In this document: piece by piece, positions 15,502-23,194 of the stretch
How the letters are laid out: the number at the start of each line of letters is the position of its first letter
How positions within the stretch are numbered: the first letter of the stretch is position 1
Virus record (IMG/VR): IMGVR_UViG_3300017917_003044
Location: 1 to 33,305 of that record
DNA: 33,305 nt
Origin: a virus
Direction: 5' to 3' (one strand)
Translations under genes and position numbers: made by a program
The notes under the pieces: model-generated
The model's database searches: none
What the model was told of the DNA's origin: nothing
The model's input: the letters and a program-made list of their open reading frames with translations, nothing else

Positions 15502-15526
15502 AAAAGCCCGGAATTTCCGGGCTTTT
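15502..15526 (-). terminator. Strong intrinsic terminator after gp19
   Basis: A near-perfect GC-rich hairpin (AAAGCCCGGAA ... TTCCGGGCTTT, one central base) is followed on the minus strand by a run of eight T (15500-15507 read in reverse). It lies between the gp19 stop and the next late promoter. This is the clearest rho-independent terminator in the window and would keep tube protein messages separate from the baseplate operon. Confidence 0.9.
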
Positions 15527-15545
15527 AATATTTTAGTACAACTAT

Positions 15546-16169
15546 TTAAAGAACGCCAGTAATAACTGTGCCTAGAGTTCTACCTACTAGTGTACCAATA
15601 CCAGTACCGGTTGGGCTCTGGATAGCGTTATCGTACATAATCGACAACTGGATTGTTGCCGGAGAACTTTCGCCATAAGCCATGTCGCCGTAGTTTACTG
15701 TGCTCAATAACGCACCGTACAGCTCCCATGTTTCTAAAATGTTAGGCTGATTAGCGCCATTACCGCCGTCTAGCATTTCAAATTTAAGTATAAACTTGTA
15801 ATCAATACCAGATGCTGCTGAACTTTGTTCTGAAAAATCAAATTGCTTTTGAATTTGTTCGCCAACTAATTTACTTACGTTGCCACCTGCATCATCGCGC
15901 AGTGTAACTGTGACAGCTTCCCAGCTTGGCTTACCTACTAAGTTTACTTTTGAGTTATAAACATCAATAGTAAACGGGTTCATATTTAAATTGGGACGAC
16001 TAATACTTTCAACTTGTTTTGTGAGTTCCACCCGATCAGTGCTAACGCCAAAATTTTCAAACACCGCACGGAAGCGATATTTTAATTTTGGCATCAACAA
16101 ACCTTGTGCGCTGGCGCTTTGATTTGTTGCTAAAGGAACTGTAAATTTGTTTAGTGAGGCAATTGCCAT
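15546..16169 (-). CDS. 19: Tail tube protein gp19
   Basis: A 207-residue major tail tube protein, whose hexamers stack to form the inner tube through which DNA passes. Evidence: the tube-family layout, with PKLKYRFRAVFENFG near 28-42, QVESISRPNLNMNPFTIDVY near 68-87, WEAVTVTLRDDAGGN near 99-113 and a late strand region YGDMAYGESSPATIQLSIMY near 160-180. It is longer than T4 gp19 (about 163 residues). It lies directly downstream of the sheath gene as in T4. It has its own late-type core (GGTAAATACC), a good AGGAG ribosome binding site and a strong terminator behind it, as expected for a very abundant product. Confidence 0.9.
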   Translation of the reverse strand: MAIASLNKFTVPLATNQSASAQGLLMPKLKYRFRAVFENFGVSTDRVELTKQVESISRPNLNMNPFTIDVYNSKVNLVGKPSWEAVTVTLRDDAGGNVSKLVGEQIQKQFDFSEQSSAASGIDYKFILKFEMLDGGNGANQPNILETWELYGALLSTVNYGDMAYGESSPATIQLSIMYDNAIQSPTGTGIGTLVGRTLGTVITGVL

Positions 16170-16188
16170 TTGTTATCTCCTGTTATAG

Positions 16189-16195
16189 GTATTTA
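16189..16195 (-). promoter_or_regulatory. Late-type promoter core (TAAATAC) before gp19
   Basis: The minus strand reads TTGGTAAATACCT, 19 bases before the gp19 ATG, followed by the ribosome binding site AGGAGAT. Same core as the other late-type sites. Confidence 0.55.
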
Positions 16196-16215
16196 CCAAA
16201 AATTAGTTGGAATCT

Positions 16216-16237
16216 ATTGGAGCCAACAGGCTCCAAT
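16216..16237. terminator. 9-bp perfect hairpin between gp18 and gp19
   Basis: ATTGGAGCC - AACA - GGCTCCAAT forms a perfect 9-bp stem with a 4-base loop, 12 bases past the gp18 stop. On the minus strand the T-rich stretch (TAATTTTTGG) begins only about 14 bases after the stem, so termination may be partial. It could also be a message-stabilising or processing hairpin between sheath and tube genes. Confidence 0.6.
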
Positions 16238-16248
16238 ATATACCCATA

Positions 16249-19200
16249 TTATACTCCTGCTGCAATGTCACCTGGATTCTTCAATCGGATTGGGATGTAA
16301 ATAAATTCAACATCTTTCATTGGTTCAATTGCAATATCTACATAAAGCTCATTACGTGCAATACGGGTTGGTGTGTTATTGGTGTCATCACATACAACTA
16401 GATAATCGTACACACCACGCTTAGCCACAAGATCATTGATAGCGCCGCTGATAATGTTAGAGATCTGATCTCTTGTGATCTTGTCATTTGGTTCAAACAA
16501 GAAACCATTGCCAGCAGTTGCCAATATTGTACGAAGATAGTTCACCAAACGAGCCACATTGATACGATCAAGACTGCTTGCAGTTGGGTTACGTGTTTTT
16601 TGTCCCCAAACTACCAATCCAATACCAGGTAAATTAGTAATTGGGTTGATTCTATTTTCATACAAAGTGTCTCTTAGGCCTTGACGAATACCATCAAAAG
16701 TAAATTCGCCAGTGGCTGCATCAATGTATCCAATGTTGCTTGCATTATCTACTAGACCGCGACGTGTACCAGCTGGTGCAAACCATTGATAACTTACATT
16801 ATCGTTAAAGATAATAGTACGTAATGCCATGTGACTTGCTGGAACCACAATTGTGTTTCCTTGTAAATCTGACGTTTGGCCACAAGGATAATACACACCT
16901 AGGTAAGGACTTGCTGTTGCCAGTCCATCACCGTTGGTATTGTTGCTCCAATTGGCAATATCAATTGCATTAGGAGCAAGACGCATAGGTGTGTCTCCAA
17001 CTACAAACGCTGTTTGTGAACGATCATTGTTTAATGCAATCATTTCATCAATCAATTCAGGATAACCTGGACAAGCAATTAAATTAAACTGATATTGATC
17101 TTCACGCACTTCGGTGTTAGCAATCAAGGCTGCTTGCATTGCTGCCGTGACCATACGACGTTGAGCTTGTCTACCCATGTACGGACTTCCGTTGTCTTTT
17201 AGGCCACTAGCAGTTTGCCATGTGTCTTTGACAGTAGGCAACGAGCCGCCGGCACCTGGTACAGCTGGAAGATCAGGATACGCTGCTGCATTAAATTTGT
17301 TACTTACAAATTGTTTGACATTGTATCCGCTTCTGCGTGTATTGAACAGTAGCATACCGCGTGGATATAATCTGTAATCTGGTGCATCTTGATCAATGTA
17401 GTTGCTTGCCAACAAATCTGTGATAGCTGGCAGACTGCCTGTAATTACGTCTGTTGTGCCATCAGTATCCCAACGTGCATCAGCAAATAATATACCATTT
17501 TGTCCAACTTGATCTGTGTTGTCTATTAGAATCCATTCTGATCCATCATAGCGATATAATGACGGGTAATTTTCTAGATCACCGCTATCTAACCATAGAT
17601 CACCGGCCACCAATGAAGTCACACCGTCGCTTTGGAACTCTGGTTCACTTGCGCTTACAATTACTCCGTTTGGATCAGTATTGGCCAGTGTGTAACCTCT
17701 AGCATCAGTTTTGCCTGTCCAATAACTACTTCTGTAACCTTTCCATCCACCAATGTCATTGATCATGATGTCAACACTGGCAGGATCGCTATAATACCAA
17801 AGAGTTCCATCTGCAGGTGCTTGATACGGTTCAGTGGTGCTGTAGGTATAAGTCAATGATTCCCAATTGGTCAATGCCAAAGTGGTACCATACACTATTG
17901 TGCCTGTAGTGTTGCTTGTGAATCCTGCATCTGCAGTTGGTGTTCCAGTTACATCAGTCAGATAGATGTCGCCACCATAGATATGAGTAAATGTTATAAC
18001 ACCGTTTGTTACACTCACATTCAGTTCCGGAATATCCAATGCCAACACATCTGACACAAAGCTGGCTGGGGTAGTGCCTGTAAGTGTTACAGTGTATTCT
18101 GTGATGGTAGCTGATCCAATTTCTGTCACGCCAATGGTCAATTCGTCACTGGCGGTAAAAGGATTCGCCGCCAATGTGCTTCCGCTAACCACTGTTTGTC
18201 CAGTCACACGTCGGCGGAATGGCTTAAATGCATCTGTATCATCTCTTAGAGGATCCCATGCTATCCAAACTGTACCAGCTACAATACCGTTTCCACCACC
18301 TGCTGGGTCTAAACCATATAGTGCATCTTCGGCCCTGTTAAAAAACTCAGTTGCCAATGTTGCAAAAGTTTCTACGGTGCTGCTGTAACGTTTAATAACT
18401 ACATCTGCACCACTACCGGTTGCGCCCACTTTCATGAACACACTACCACTTGGACGTGGTACTGTGTCTGTGCTACGCCAACTTGGAATTTCTGCAAAAG
18501 TACCAAATGTCATCAATGGATTAGCATATGTACTACCGCTAGTGCCTAAACCTAAACTGGCCATTGGCGTTCCTGAGGCGTTGCTTATTGTAACTTTACC
18601 GTCTGCAGTGACCCCATTACTTGCTGCAGAATCTGTGGCATAAATTTCTAATCTGCTATCAATGTAGGCAGCAGTAACTCCTGTTATACCTGCGCTATTG
18701 ATTGCACTTACTACTTGTGCAATAGTTCTTGCTGATCCTGTGTTGCCTACAGTTACCGATGTGCCATTGATAGTCAAGGCCGCTGCAGGTGTACTTGCTG
18801 GAATCGCAGTTGTAGAACTAGTTGCAAAAGTCACTGTACCTCTGATAGTTGCCCAACTCTGTGCCCATGCGTCAGTACCAATTCTTACCCAAACGTTATT
18901 TCTATTTTTGTAAAATAAAATTGCATTGCTACCTGTACCAAAACTTACTGCATAACTTCCAATTTGACCAATGTCACTATTTGGAACATAGATGCCGCCG
19001 CTCAATGTTTGACTTGTGGTGCTGGTAACCAGAATAGGAGTTTTTAAATTAAATTCACTATTGATAGCATCCCATTCATTGATGCCCCAAACAGATTCAG
19101 TTAAATCCATCCAATGAGTACCATCTGCTACTGATCCAGTTGGTCTAACGCTAGTGCCTTGTAATTCATTCAAGTCAACATCTGCTCTGATAGCATAAAT

Positions 19201-19515
19201 TCTGTTGACGTTGCCTAAAATACTATAGGCAGTCATTAGTCCATATTCGTTTCTTTCGTCGCCGTTTAAAGGCGTTCCTGCGGCACTTTGTTGGAAGCTT
19301 GGATAACCCATAGCTGCAATAAGTTCGCGCTGACTTGAATATGTAAGTAATTTGCCTGCCCTAGCAGCAGTGGTATCTGTAGCTGATCCACCCGACGGAT
19401 TAGTTTTATCCTGGGCAGTAGCCATAATAATAAGAGGTACGGTGCCTACTGCACCTGGTACATATTGACTTTCATCTGTTACGGTAATTTCAATACCTGG
19501 GGATACTAGTGCCAT
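16249..19515 (-). CDS. 18: Tail sheath protein gp18, enlarged
   Basis: A 1088-residue contractile tail sheath protein; T4 gp18 is 659. The N-terminus (MALVSPGIEITVTDESQYVP) and the C-terminal third (about 700-1088: AQRRMVTAAMQAALIANTEV, FAPAGTRRGL, NPITNLPGIGLVVWGQKTRN, NVARLVNYLR, then NDLVAKRGVYDYLVVCDD) are typical sheath core, forming the contracting shell and handshake strands. About residues 160-560 hold extra beta-rich domains: one around 225-330 (ALTINGTSVTVGNTG ... AINSAGITGVTAAYIDSRLE) and one around 440-535. Residues 560-665 carry LWYYSDP / GDLWLDSGDL / LYRYDGSEWILID modules. These should project from the sheath surface. A late promoter (19545-19552) and AAAGGAT ribosome binding site precede it. 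Confidence 0.95.
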   Translation of the reverse strand: MALVSPGIEITVTDESQYVPGAVGTVPLIIMATAQDKTNPSGGSATDTTAARAGKLLTYSSQRELIAAMGYPSFQQSAAGTPLNGDERNEYGLMTAYSILGNVNRIYAIRADVDLNELQGTSVRPTGSVADGTHWMDLTESVWGINEWDAINSEFNLKTPILVTSTTSQTLSGGIYVPNSDIGQIGSYAVSFGTGSNAILFYKNRNNVWVRIGTDAWAQSWATIRGTVTFATSSTTAIPASTPAAALTINGTSVTVGNTGSARTIAQVVSAINSAGITGVTAAYIDSRLEIYATDSAASNGVTADGKVTISNASGTPMASLGLGTSGSTYANPLMTFGTFAEIPSWRSTDTVPRPSGSVFMKVGATGSGADVVIKRYSSTVETFATLATEFFNRAEDALYGLDPAGGGNGIVAGTVWIAWDPLRDDTDAFKPFRRRVTGQTVVSGSTLAANPFTASDELTIGVTEIGSATITEYTVTLTGTTPASFVSDVLALDIPELNVSVTNGVITFTHIYGGDIYLTDVTGTPTADAGFTSNTTGTIVYGTTLALTNWESLTYTYSTTEPYQAPADGTLWYYSDPASVDIMINDIGGWKGYRSSYWTGKTDARGYTLANTDPNGVIVSASEPEFQSDGVTSLVAGDLWLDSGDLENYPSLYRYDGSEWILIDNTDQVGQNGILFADARWDTDGTTDVITGSLPAITDLLASNYIDQDAPDYRLYPRGMLLFNTRRSGYNVKQFVSNKFNAAAYPDLPAVPGAGGSLPTVKDTWQTASGLKDNGSPYMGRQAQRRMVTAAMQAALIANTEVREDQYQFNLIACPGYPELIDEMIALNNDRSQTAFVVGDTPMRLAPNAIDIANWSNNTNGDGLATASPYLGVYYPCGQTSDLQGNTIVVPASHMALRTIIFNDNVSYQWFAPAGTRRGLVDNASNIGYIDAATGEFTFDGIRQGLRDTLYENRINPITNLPGIGLVVWGQKTRNPTASSLDRINVARLVNYLRTILATAGNGFLFEPNDKITRDQISNIISGAINDLVAKRGVYDYLVVCDDTNNTPTRIARNELYVDIAIEPMKDVEFIYIPIRLKNPGDIAAGV

Positions 19516-19544
19516 GTTTTTATCCTTTTATAAAACATTTGCAA

Positions 19545-19552
19545 GTATTTAT
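19545..19552 (-). promoter_or_regulatory. Late-type promoter core (ATAAATAC) before gp18
   Basis: The minus strand reads TTAATAAATACTT, 29 bases before the gp18 ATG, with AAAGGAT between them. It is the clearest late-type match for a high-level structural gene in this window. Confidence 0.65.
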
Positions 19553-19602
19553 TAAAAGCTTATTATTTTGGGCAGATACGAGGTGCCTTTAAAAGGTTTT
19601 AC

Positions 19603-19610
19603 TATAAATA
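19603..19610 (+). promoter_or_regulatory. TATAAATA late-promoter match abutting plus-strand gene
   Basis: A perfect match to the T4 late consensus TATAAATA ends 5 bases before the ATG at 19616. If used, the transcript would start at about the ATG and be leaderless. It is divergent from the gp18 promoter, about 50 bases away. Confidence 0.45.
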
Positions 19611-19615
19611 GTGTT

Positions 19616-19960
19616 ATGGAAAGACCTCTTTGCACACTATGTCGTGGCAATTATGCTGCTATAAATTACCGCTTGGGTGATAAAACTTATTATAGAAAGA
19701 TGTGCGCTAGTTGTGCCAGAAAAGGCAAGCGTGTGAAAGAAATGCCAGGATGGACTAAAACTGGTTACAAGAAAAAAAACACATGCGAACGTTGCAATTT
19801 TATATCAAAAACAGCTCAACAAATTTTTGTTTTTTACATCGATGGCAACTTAAAAAATAACACATGGACTAATTTAAGAAGTGTGTGCGCCAATTGCAGA
19901 ATTGAATTAAATGCCAGCAAAACTACTTGGCGCGAGAGTACGTTGGTAGCAGACTATTAA
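19616..19960 (+). CDS. Small four-CxxC zinc protein, degenerate HNH-like
   Basis: A 114-residue protein from the ATG at 19616; an upstream TTG at 19568 is in frame but has no ribosome binding site. It has four CxxC pairs: CTLC (6-9), CASC (31-34), CERC (56-59) and CANC (93-96), enough for two zinc sites. The C-terminal half has the HNH-endonuclease frame DGNLKNNTWTNLRSVCANC, but the usual catalytic His pair before DGN is Phe-Tyr and the His after the last Cys is Arg, so cleavage activity is doubtful. Similar small HNH-like genes are frequent between T4-like phage genes. Its 3' end overlaps the end of gp1 on the other strand by 38 bases. A DNA-binding protein or decayed homing-type endonuclease is the best reading. 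Confidence 0.7.
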   Translation: MERPLCTLCRGNYAAINYRLGDKTYYRKMCASCARKGKRVKEMPGWTKTGYKKKNTCERCNFISKTAQQIFVFYIDGNLKNNTWTNLRSVCANCRIELNASKTTWRESTLVADY

Positions 19961-20582
19961 TTTTGTCATATAGTTCTTGTACGGTGCCGTTATTTTCAAT
20001 TTCATAATTAAAAATTTGTCCTATCCAAGCCCATTCACTATGATGCACCTGCGGGTACATTTGTGGCATCAGCAATCCAGAGTCTTCAAGTAACCATTGT
20101 CTATCTTCGTGCGTGGTGTTTTCGCGCAAGGCGCAATCATACCACTCGGGCAATTTTCCCCTTTTGACCCAGAAGCAAACGCCGCCGTGTTTTCTAATAG
20201 CAGCAATTTCGTTTGGAAATCTCACATCACTGATAACTATATCTTCTGTAGTTTTACGTAGTCTGTTCTCTAAACTGGCTATCCAAATATCGTTGTGAAA
20301 CCCTCTACGGCAAACTTCAGTTCCCCAAAGTTGTAGCATGTAACGAGGCGTAAGTTTGGGCATATCAAGTCTTTTTGACCACCAAGGATCTACTTGTTCC
20401 CGCCATTCCCTAGCCTCAGGAGTTAAACCTTCAAGTAATTCTCTATCCCATCCAAATACCTGTGCTACTGCATCTTTAAGTGTGCCGGCGAAACTATCCC
20501 TTACAAAACCGTGTTTTGCAACTAAGTAGTTTGCTACCGTATCTTTGCCTGATCCAATGAATCCTGTAATACCTATGATCAT
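19923..20582 (-). CDS. 1: Deoxynucleoside monophosphate kinase gp1
   Basis: A 219-residue dNMP kinase of the T4 gene 1 type, which phosphorylates deoxynucleoside monophosphates to feed phage DNA synthesis in the cytoplasm. The P-loop is GFIGSGKDT (residues 7-15). Further family signatures are KLTPRYMLQLWGTEVCRRGF near 95-114, supplying lid and substrate residues, and IVISDVRFPNEIAAIRKHGG near 134-153. T4 gp1 is about 241 residues. The ATG follows directly after a T6 run at the foot of a hairpin that includes its ribosome binding site (AGGGGG). A sigma70-like promoter overlaps that hairpin. It is the only nucleotide-metabolism gene amid structural genes here. Confidence 0.9.
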   Translation of the reverse strand: MIIGITGFIGSGKDTVANYLVAKHGFVRDSFAGTLKDAVAQVFGWDRELLEGLTPEAREWREQVDPWWSKRLDMPKLTPRYMLQLWGTEVCRRGFHNDIWIASLENRLRKTTEDIVISDVRFPNEIAAIRKHGGVCFWVKRGKLPEWYDCALRENTTHEDRQWLLEDSGLLMPQMYPQVHHSEWAWIGQIFNYEIENNGTVQELYDKINSLLPTYSRAK

Positions 20583-20584
20583 AA

Positions 20585-20608
20585 AAAATGCCCCCTAAGG
20601 AGCATTTT
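20585..20608 (-). terminator. Hairpin with T6 run overlapping the gp1 ribosome binding site
   Basis: On the minus strand AAAATGCTCC - TTAG - GGGGCATTTT folds with one mismatch (7-bp outer stem, 2-bp inner stem) and is followed by six T and then the gp1 ATG at 20582. It can act as an intrinsic terminator for transcripts from the 124-residue gene. In messages that read through, it pairs part of the gp1 Shine-Dalgarno (20591-20596). Confidence 0.65.
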
Positions 20609-20632
20609 AATATATATAATCTTAAAAGTCAA
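20604..20632 (-). promoter_or_regulatory. Candidate sigma70-type promoter for gp1
   Basis: On the minus strand TTGACT (20632-20627) and TAAAAT (20609-20604) are separated by 17 bases, each one base from consensus. The predicted start near 20597 would produce a message lacking the 5' arm of the hairpin, leaving the AGGGGG ribosome binding site open. Confidence 0.5.
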
Positions 20633-21003
20633 ACACCGTATTTGTTCTTTTTAGGTTTAGCAACTGGGCTATCCTTGTTGATGGTTGGTCCTTCTTGACT
20701 GCGCAAATCGCCGTGATTCATGTCTTCATGATCGGCATGAACTGCTTTATAAGCCAACTTTAGCATGTCCTGTTCTTCCTGGCTATAAGGAGCAGTTAGT
20801 TTCCATTTGCCCAGCCAAGACTCTTCATCAACTTCGGGCATGGTTTTACCATCTGTGGCAGCCAATGCCAAACCTAAACGATATAAAGTATAATCGCTAT
20901 TCCATTTTTTGCCGTCTGTAAATTTATTCAAGCCGCGTGTGGCTCTTCTTGCACGATCAGGTAATGTGCCTTTAGTTTCTATTATAATATCTTTTATTTT
21001 CAT
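20629..21003 (-). CDS. Small conserved marine T4-like phage protein
   Basis: A 124-residue protein; the start at 21003 is chosen because it forms a TAATG overlap with the upstream stop, rather than the in-frame ATG 15 bases earlier inside that gene. It begins MKIKDIIIETKG, giving I-I-E before T, loosely like the prohead-protease site. The middle (RRATRGLNKFTDGKKWNSDY, then LALAATDGKT and WLGKWKLTAPYSQEE) and the end (HGDLRSQEGP ... SPVAKPKKNKYGV) match a pattern I recall from conserved hypothetical proteins of marine T4-like phages. No catalytic motif is seen. Coupling to the neck-like gene suggests a virion or assembly role. Confidence 0.7.
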   Translation of the reverse strand: MKIKDIIIETKGTLPDRARRATRGLNKFTDGKKWNSDYTLYRLGLALAATDGKTMPEVDEESWLGKWKLTAPYSQEEQDMLKLAYKAVHADHEDMNHGDLRSQEGPTINKDSPVAKPKKNKYGV

Positions 21004-21923
21004 TAGCCTATCACCCACGTCATTGGATACGATCCGTCCACATAATCTTTTAATTCTTGTTCTAATTTTTCCATTTCCGCTTGTGCTTCGCCTTTTAATG
21101 TAGCACCATTGAGTTGTGTGCCGCCTTGCGGTCCTGCAATTGATGCAAACTTTTCTCTCGCTTCGCCTACGATTCGTTTAGCAAAACTGTATGCGTATTC
21201 TTGTATCCACGGAAACGCTTGATAATCATTCAACAACATGCTGTCTGGTTTGTAGTTATACAAATGCAGCAACACATCTTCGAAATCATTGGGATTTGCA
21301 TTTGCTCCCGCGAAAGGGATTTTACGAATCAAAGTTAGTTTTTTCGTTGTCTTGTTGAATGTAAAATTCAAATAGCCGCCAAACATACGCATCGCCAGCT
21401 TCTGATAATCAACAAATAGTTCGTAATTTAGTAGGCCGCCTACTCGCCCTGCTACTAACATATAGGTATTTAAATACCCCGAAGCAAACGGTTCAAATTG
21501 ACTTGCAGTAGTGCCCGAAACAGATCCAATACCACGGCGGTATGCAGCTCTTACTTCCATTACGATGTCGGGTAAAATAATTTCTTGTGTTTCAGGAAAT
21601 AGTTTCAAAAAAGCATAGCTTTCTTCTTGGCTGTTGCTGGCTCGCTGTCTATACTTCAGTAAGGCTTGATCAATAGCCATTTCATAGTGCTCTTTATCGA
21701 GCTCAACATCCACAATACCATCGCCCAGTCGCATTCTTATATAGTCTGTTATTGCAGATCTACGCTTGTGAAGCGATTCTAGCCATTCGGCATTTTCGTC
21801 GTACTCAATATGGCCTACACCTGAGCCAGTAGCAGGGTTGTAAAGGCTATCAGTTTTTAATGTACCGTTGGCATTAAAATAAGTAGTATCTGCGACAACA
21901 TTGCCAGTAAAAGGATTGGACAT
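21003..21923 (-). CDS. Neck/connector-like structural protein (gp13-like)
   Basis: A 306-residue protein, close in length to T4 neck protein gp13 (about 309). The segment IRMRLGDGIVDVELDKEHYE, followed by MAIDQALLKYRQR, has the RLG - V - AI..AL..Y pattern of the gp13/connector helical core. YAFLKLFPETQEIILPDIVM, VRAAYRRG and the FGGYLNFTFNKTTKKLTLIR stretch follow. The first 35 residues are Asn/Thr-rich and probably flexible. This family is common in marine T4-like phages and probably sits at the head-tail joint. I am sure it is structural and less sure that it is the gp13 orthologue. A late-type promoter overlaps the stop codon of the gene before it. Confidence 0.6.
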   Translation of the reverse strand: MSNPFTGNVVADTTYFNANGTLKTDSLYNPATGSGVGHIEYDENAEWLESLHKRRSAITDYIRMRLGDGIVDVELDKEHYEMAIDQALLKYRQRASNSQEESYAFLKLFPETQEIILPDIVMEVRAAYRRGIGSVSGTTASQFEPFASGYLNTYMLVAGRVGGLLNYELFVDYQKLAMRMFGGYLNFTFNKTTKKLTLIRKIPFAGANANPNDFEDVLLHLYNYKPDSMLLNDYQAFPWIQEYAYSFAKRIVGEAREKFASIAGPQGGTQLNGATLKGEAQAEMEKLEQELKDYVDGSYPMTWVIG

Positions 21924-21944
21924 TCATAGTTCCCGTAATTCAAT

Positions 21945-21952
21945 GTATTTAT
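21945..21952 (-). promoter_or_regulatory. Late-type promoter core (ATAAATAC) before neck-like gene
   Basis: The minus strand reads TCAATAAATACAT, 21 bases before the ATG at 21923, overlapping the stop codon of the 395-residue gene (21949-21951). It separates a possible early unit (sigma70-like promoters upstream) from a late structural unit. Confidence 0.6.
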
Positions 21953-23136
21953 TGAACTTTGAGCAGAACTATATCCGAATTCATGCGTCCGTTACCAGCT
22001 GTTTCTGTGGCTTTTATTTCGTCCAAAAACTTGCGTAGCTGCACCTTACTTGCTTTTGCAAACTCCTTTAGTTTTTCTTCGGGTTTCCGCAAAGTTTTTC
22101 CCACACTTTTCGCAGTATCAAAATTGATTATACTGGTACCTTTGATAGCCAGTGGGCCAGTTAAACTGTCTGCAATGTATTTGTACAATTTACGGGTTTT
22201 GGTATTGTAGCACCATAGCTCTTGAGCCCCAATAATGTCCACAGGATTGATACTGACCAGTTTAAGTGTCTTTTCTTCCTTCATGTATTTGAGCTTGCTA
22301 ACAACTTTTTCCTTGTTAGGCGCACGTTTTACCCGGGCCTTTTTGGTTGCCTTTTTGACTTGACGATATTGATCAACGGCTGTTTGCATCAAATCTAAAA
22401 AAGCAAAATGTCGTTTGTAATCGGCTGCACGATAATGACGATATGCTTCTACGTATTGTTCATCCATTTTATCTATAGCCGCAGTCAAATACATACGTTG
22501 ACGTTCTATGTAATCTTCAAATTTTCCCAATTGCCCTTGCGGCACATTGTTAGCAACAAAATAGTCATATGCTTTTGGGTCTACTGTTACGCCAGTTACT
22601 ACTTCGTCGTATAAACCCTCAAAGTGTGCCAGATGCTCACTGGTTTTTTCGTTTAGTCTGTCTTGTATAGTTGGAATCTTAGCTGGTGCTACAATTTCTA
22701 CTGGCTTGGATCCAGTAGCAGAGTCTATAGGTTCTGCATCTGCTGCGGCAATTGCATTGGCAATTTGTTGTTTAAAATAGTTTAATTCTTTTTCACGGAA
22801 CGGCATTCCTTGGCGATGTGACATTAGCAAAGCATACGCTGTCATTGGTATGGCACGGTCCGAACTGCGAACAAAAGCACTCACATCTGCTTTGCTGTAT
22901 TTGTTTTCTTGCATCCATTTGACCGCATGTTTTTTGAGATCTTTTTGAGCGTAAAAGTAATTGTAATAAAAAAAACTTTTACGCAAGAAATGATCAAATT
23001 CTTGCTGGCTCATTTTTAGCGCACGTTCAGTGTCCCATACTGGCTCACCGCCTGTGTATTTTTCATCTGTAAAAAGTGGATCTCTAGTTTTTTTTGGGGC
23101 TTTTTTAGGTGCTTTTACGCTTTGTGCTGTGGCCAT
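21949..23136 (-). CDS. Conserved marine T4-like phage protein, unknown function
   Basis: A 395-residue basic protein. The start is Lys/Pro-rich (KAPKKAPKKTRDPLF). Residues 30-110 contain EPVWDTERALKMSQQEFDHF, then LRKSFFYYNYFY and SFVRSSDRA-type helical sequence (as AFVRSSDRAIPMTAYALL). Residues 170-265 are long charged helices. Residues 265-330 are basic (KKATKKARVKRAPNKEKVVS), then a compact segment VDIIGAQELWCYNTKTRKLY, and the end GRMNSDIVLLKVQ. I recall similar proteins in T4-like phages of aquatic bacteria with no assigned role. A sigma70-like promoter (TTGACC-17-TATAAT) and a strong AGGAG site precede it, so it may be expressed early. The basic nature suggests nucleic-acid contact; not proven. 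Confidence 0.65.
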   Translation of the reverse strand: MATAQSVKAPKKAPKKTRDPLFTDEKYTGGEPVWDTERALKMSQQEFDHFLRKSFFYYNYFYAQKDLKKHAVKWMQENKYSKADVSAFVRSSDRAIPMTAYALLMSHRQGMPFREKELNYFKQQIANAIAAADAEPIDSATGSKPVEIVAPAKIPTIQDRLNEKTSEHLAHFEGLYDEVVTGVTVDPKAYDYFVANNVPQGQLGKFEDYIERQRMYLTAAIDKMDEQYVEAYRHYRAADYKRHFAFLDLMQTAVDQYRQVKKATKKARVKRAPNKEKVVSKLKYMKEEKTLKLVSINPVDIIGAQELWCYNTKTRKLYKYIADSLTGPLAIKGTSIINFDTAKSVGKTLRKPEEKLKEFAKASKVQLRKFLDEIKATETAGNGRMNSDIVLLKVQ

Positions 23137-23165
23137 TGCGGGCTCCTTTGACTGTGCAAAATGCT

Positions 23166-23194
23166 ATTATACTATTCTTCGGGTTTCTGGTCAA
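23166..23194 (-). promoter_or_regulatory. Near-consensus sigma70-type promoter
   Basis: On the minus strand TTGACC (23194-23189), exactly 17 bases, then TATAAT (23171-23166). The predicted start near 23159 gives a 23-base leader containing AAAGGAG before the ATG at 23136. The -35 lies within the end of the upstream gene. Confidence 0.7.

Noticed and set aside
19568-19615. TTG start adding 16 residues to the zinc/HNH-like protein
   Set aside because: No ribosome binding site before the TTG, and the TATAAATA motif lies between it and the better ATG at 19616.
21004-21018. Upstream ATG adding five residues to the 124-residue protein
   Set aside because: The ATG at 21003 makes the TAATG overlap used throughout this genome and gives the conserved-looking MKIKDIII start.
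21470-21485. Palindrome GGTATTTAAATACC in the neck-like gene as a promoter or operator
   Set aside because: It lies in the middle of a conserved coding region with no start nearby; probably coincidental.
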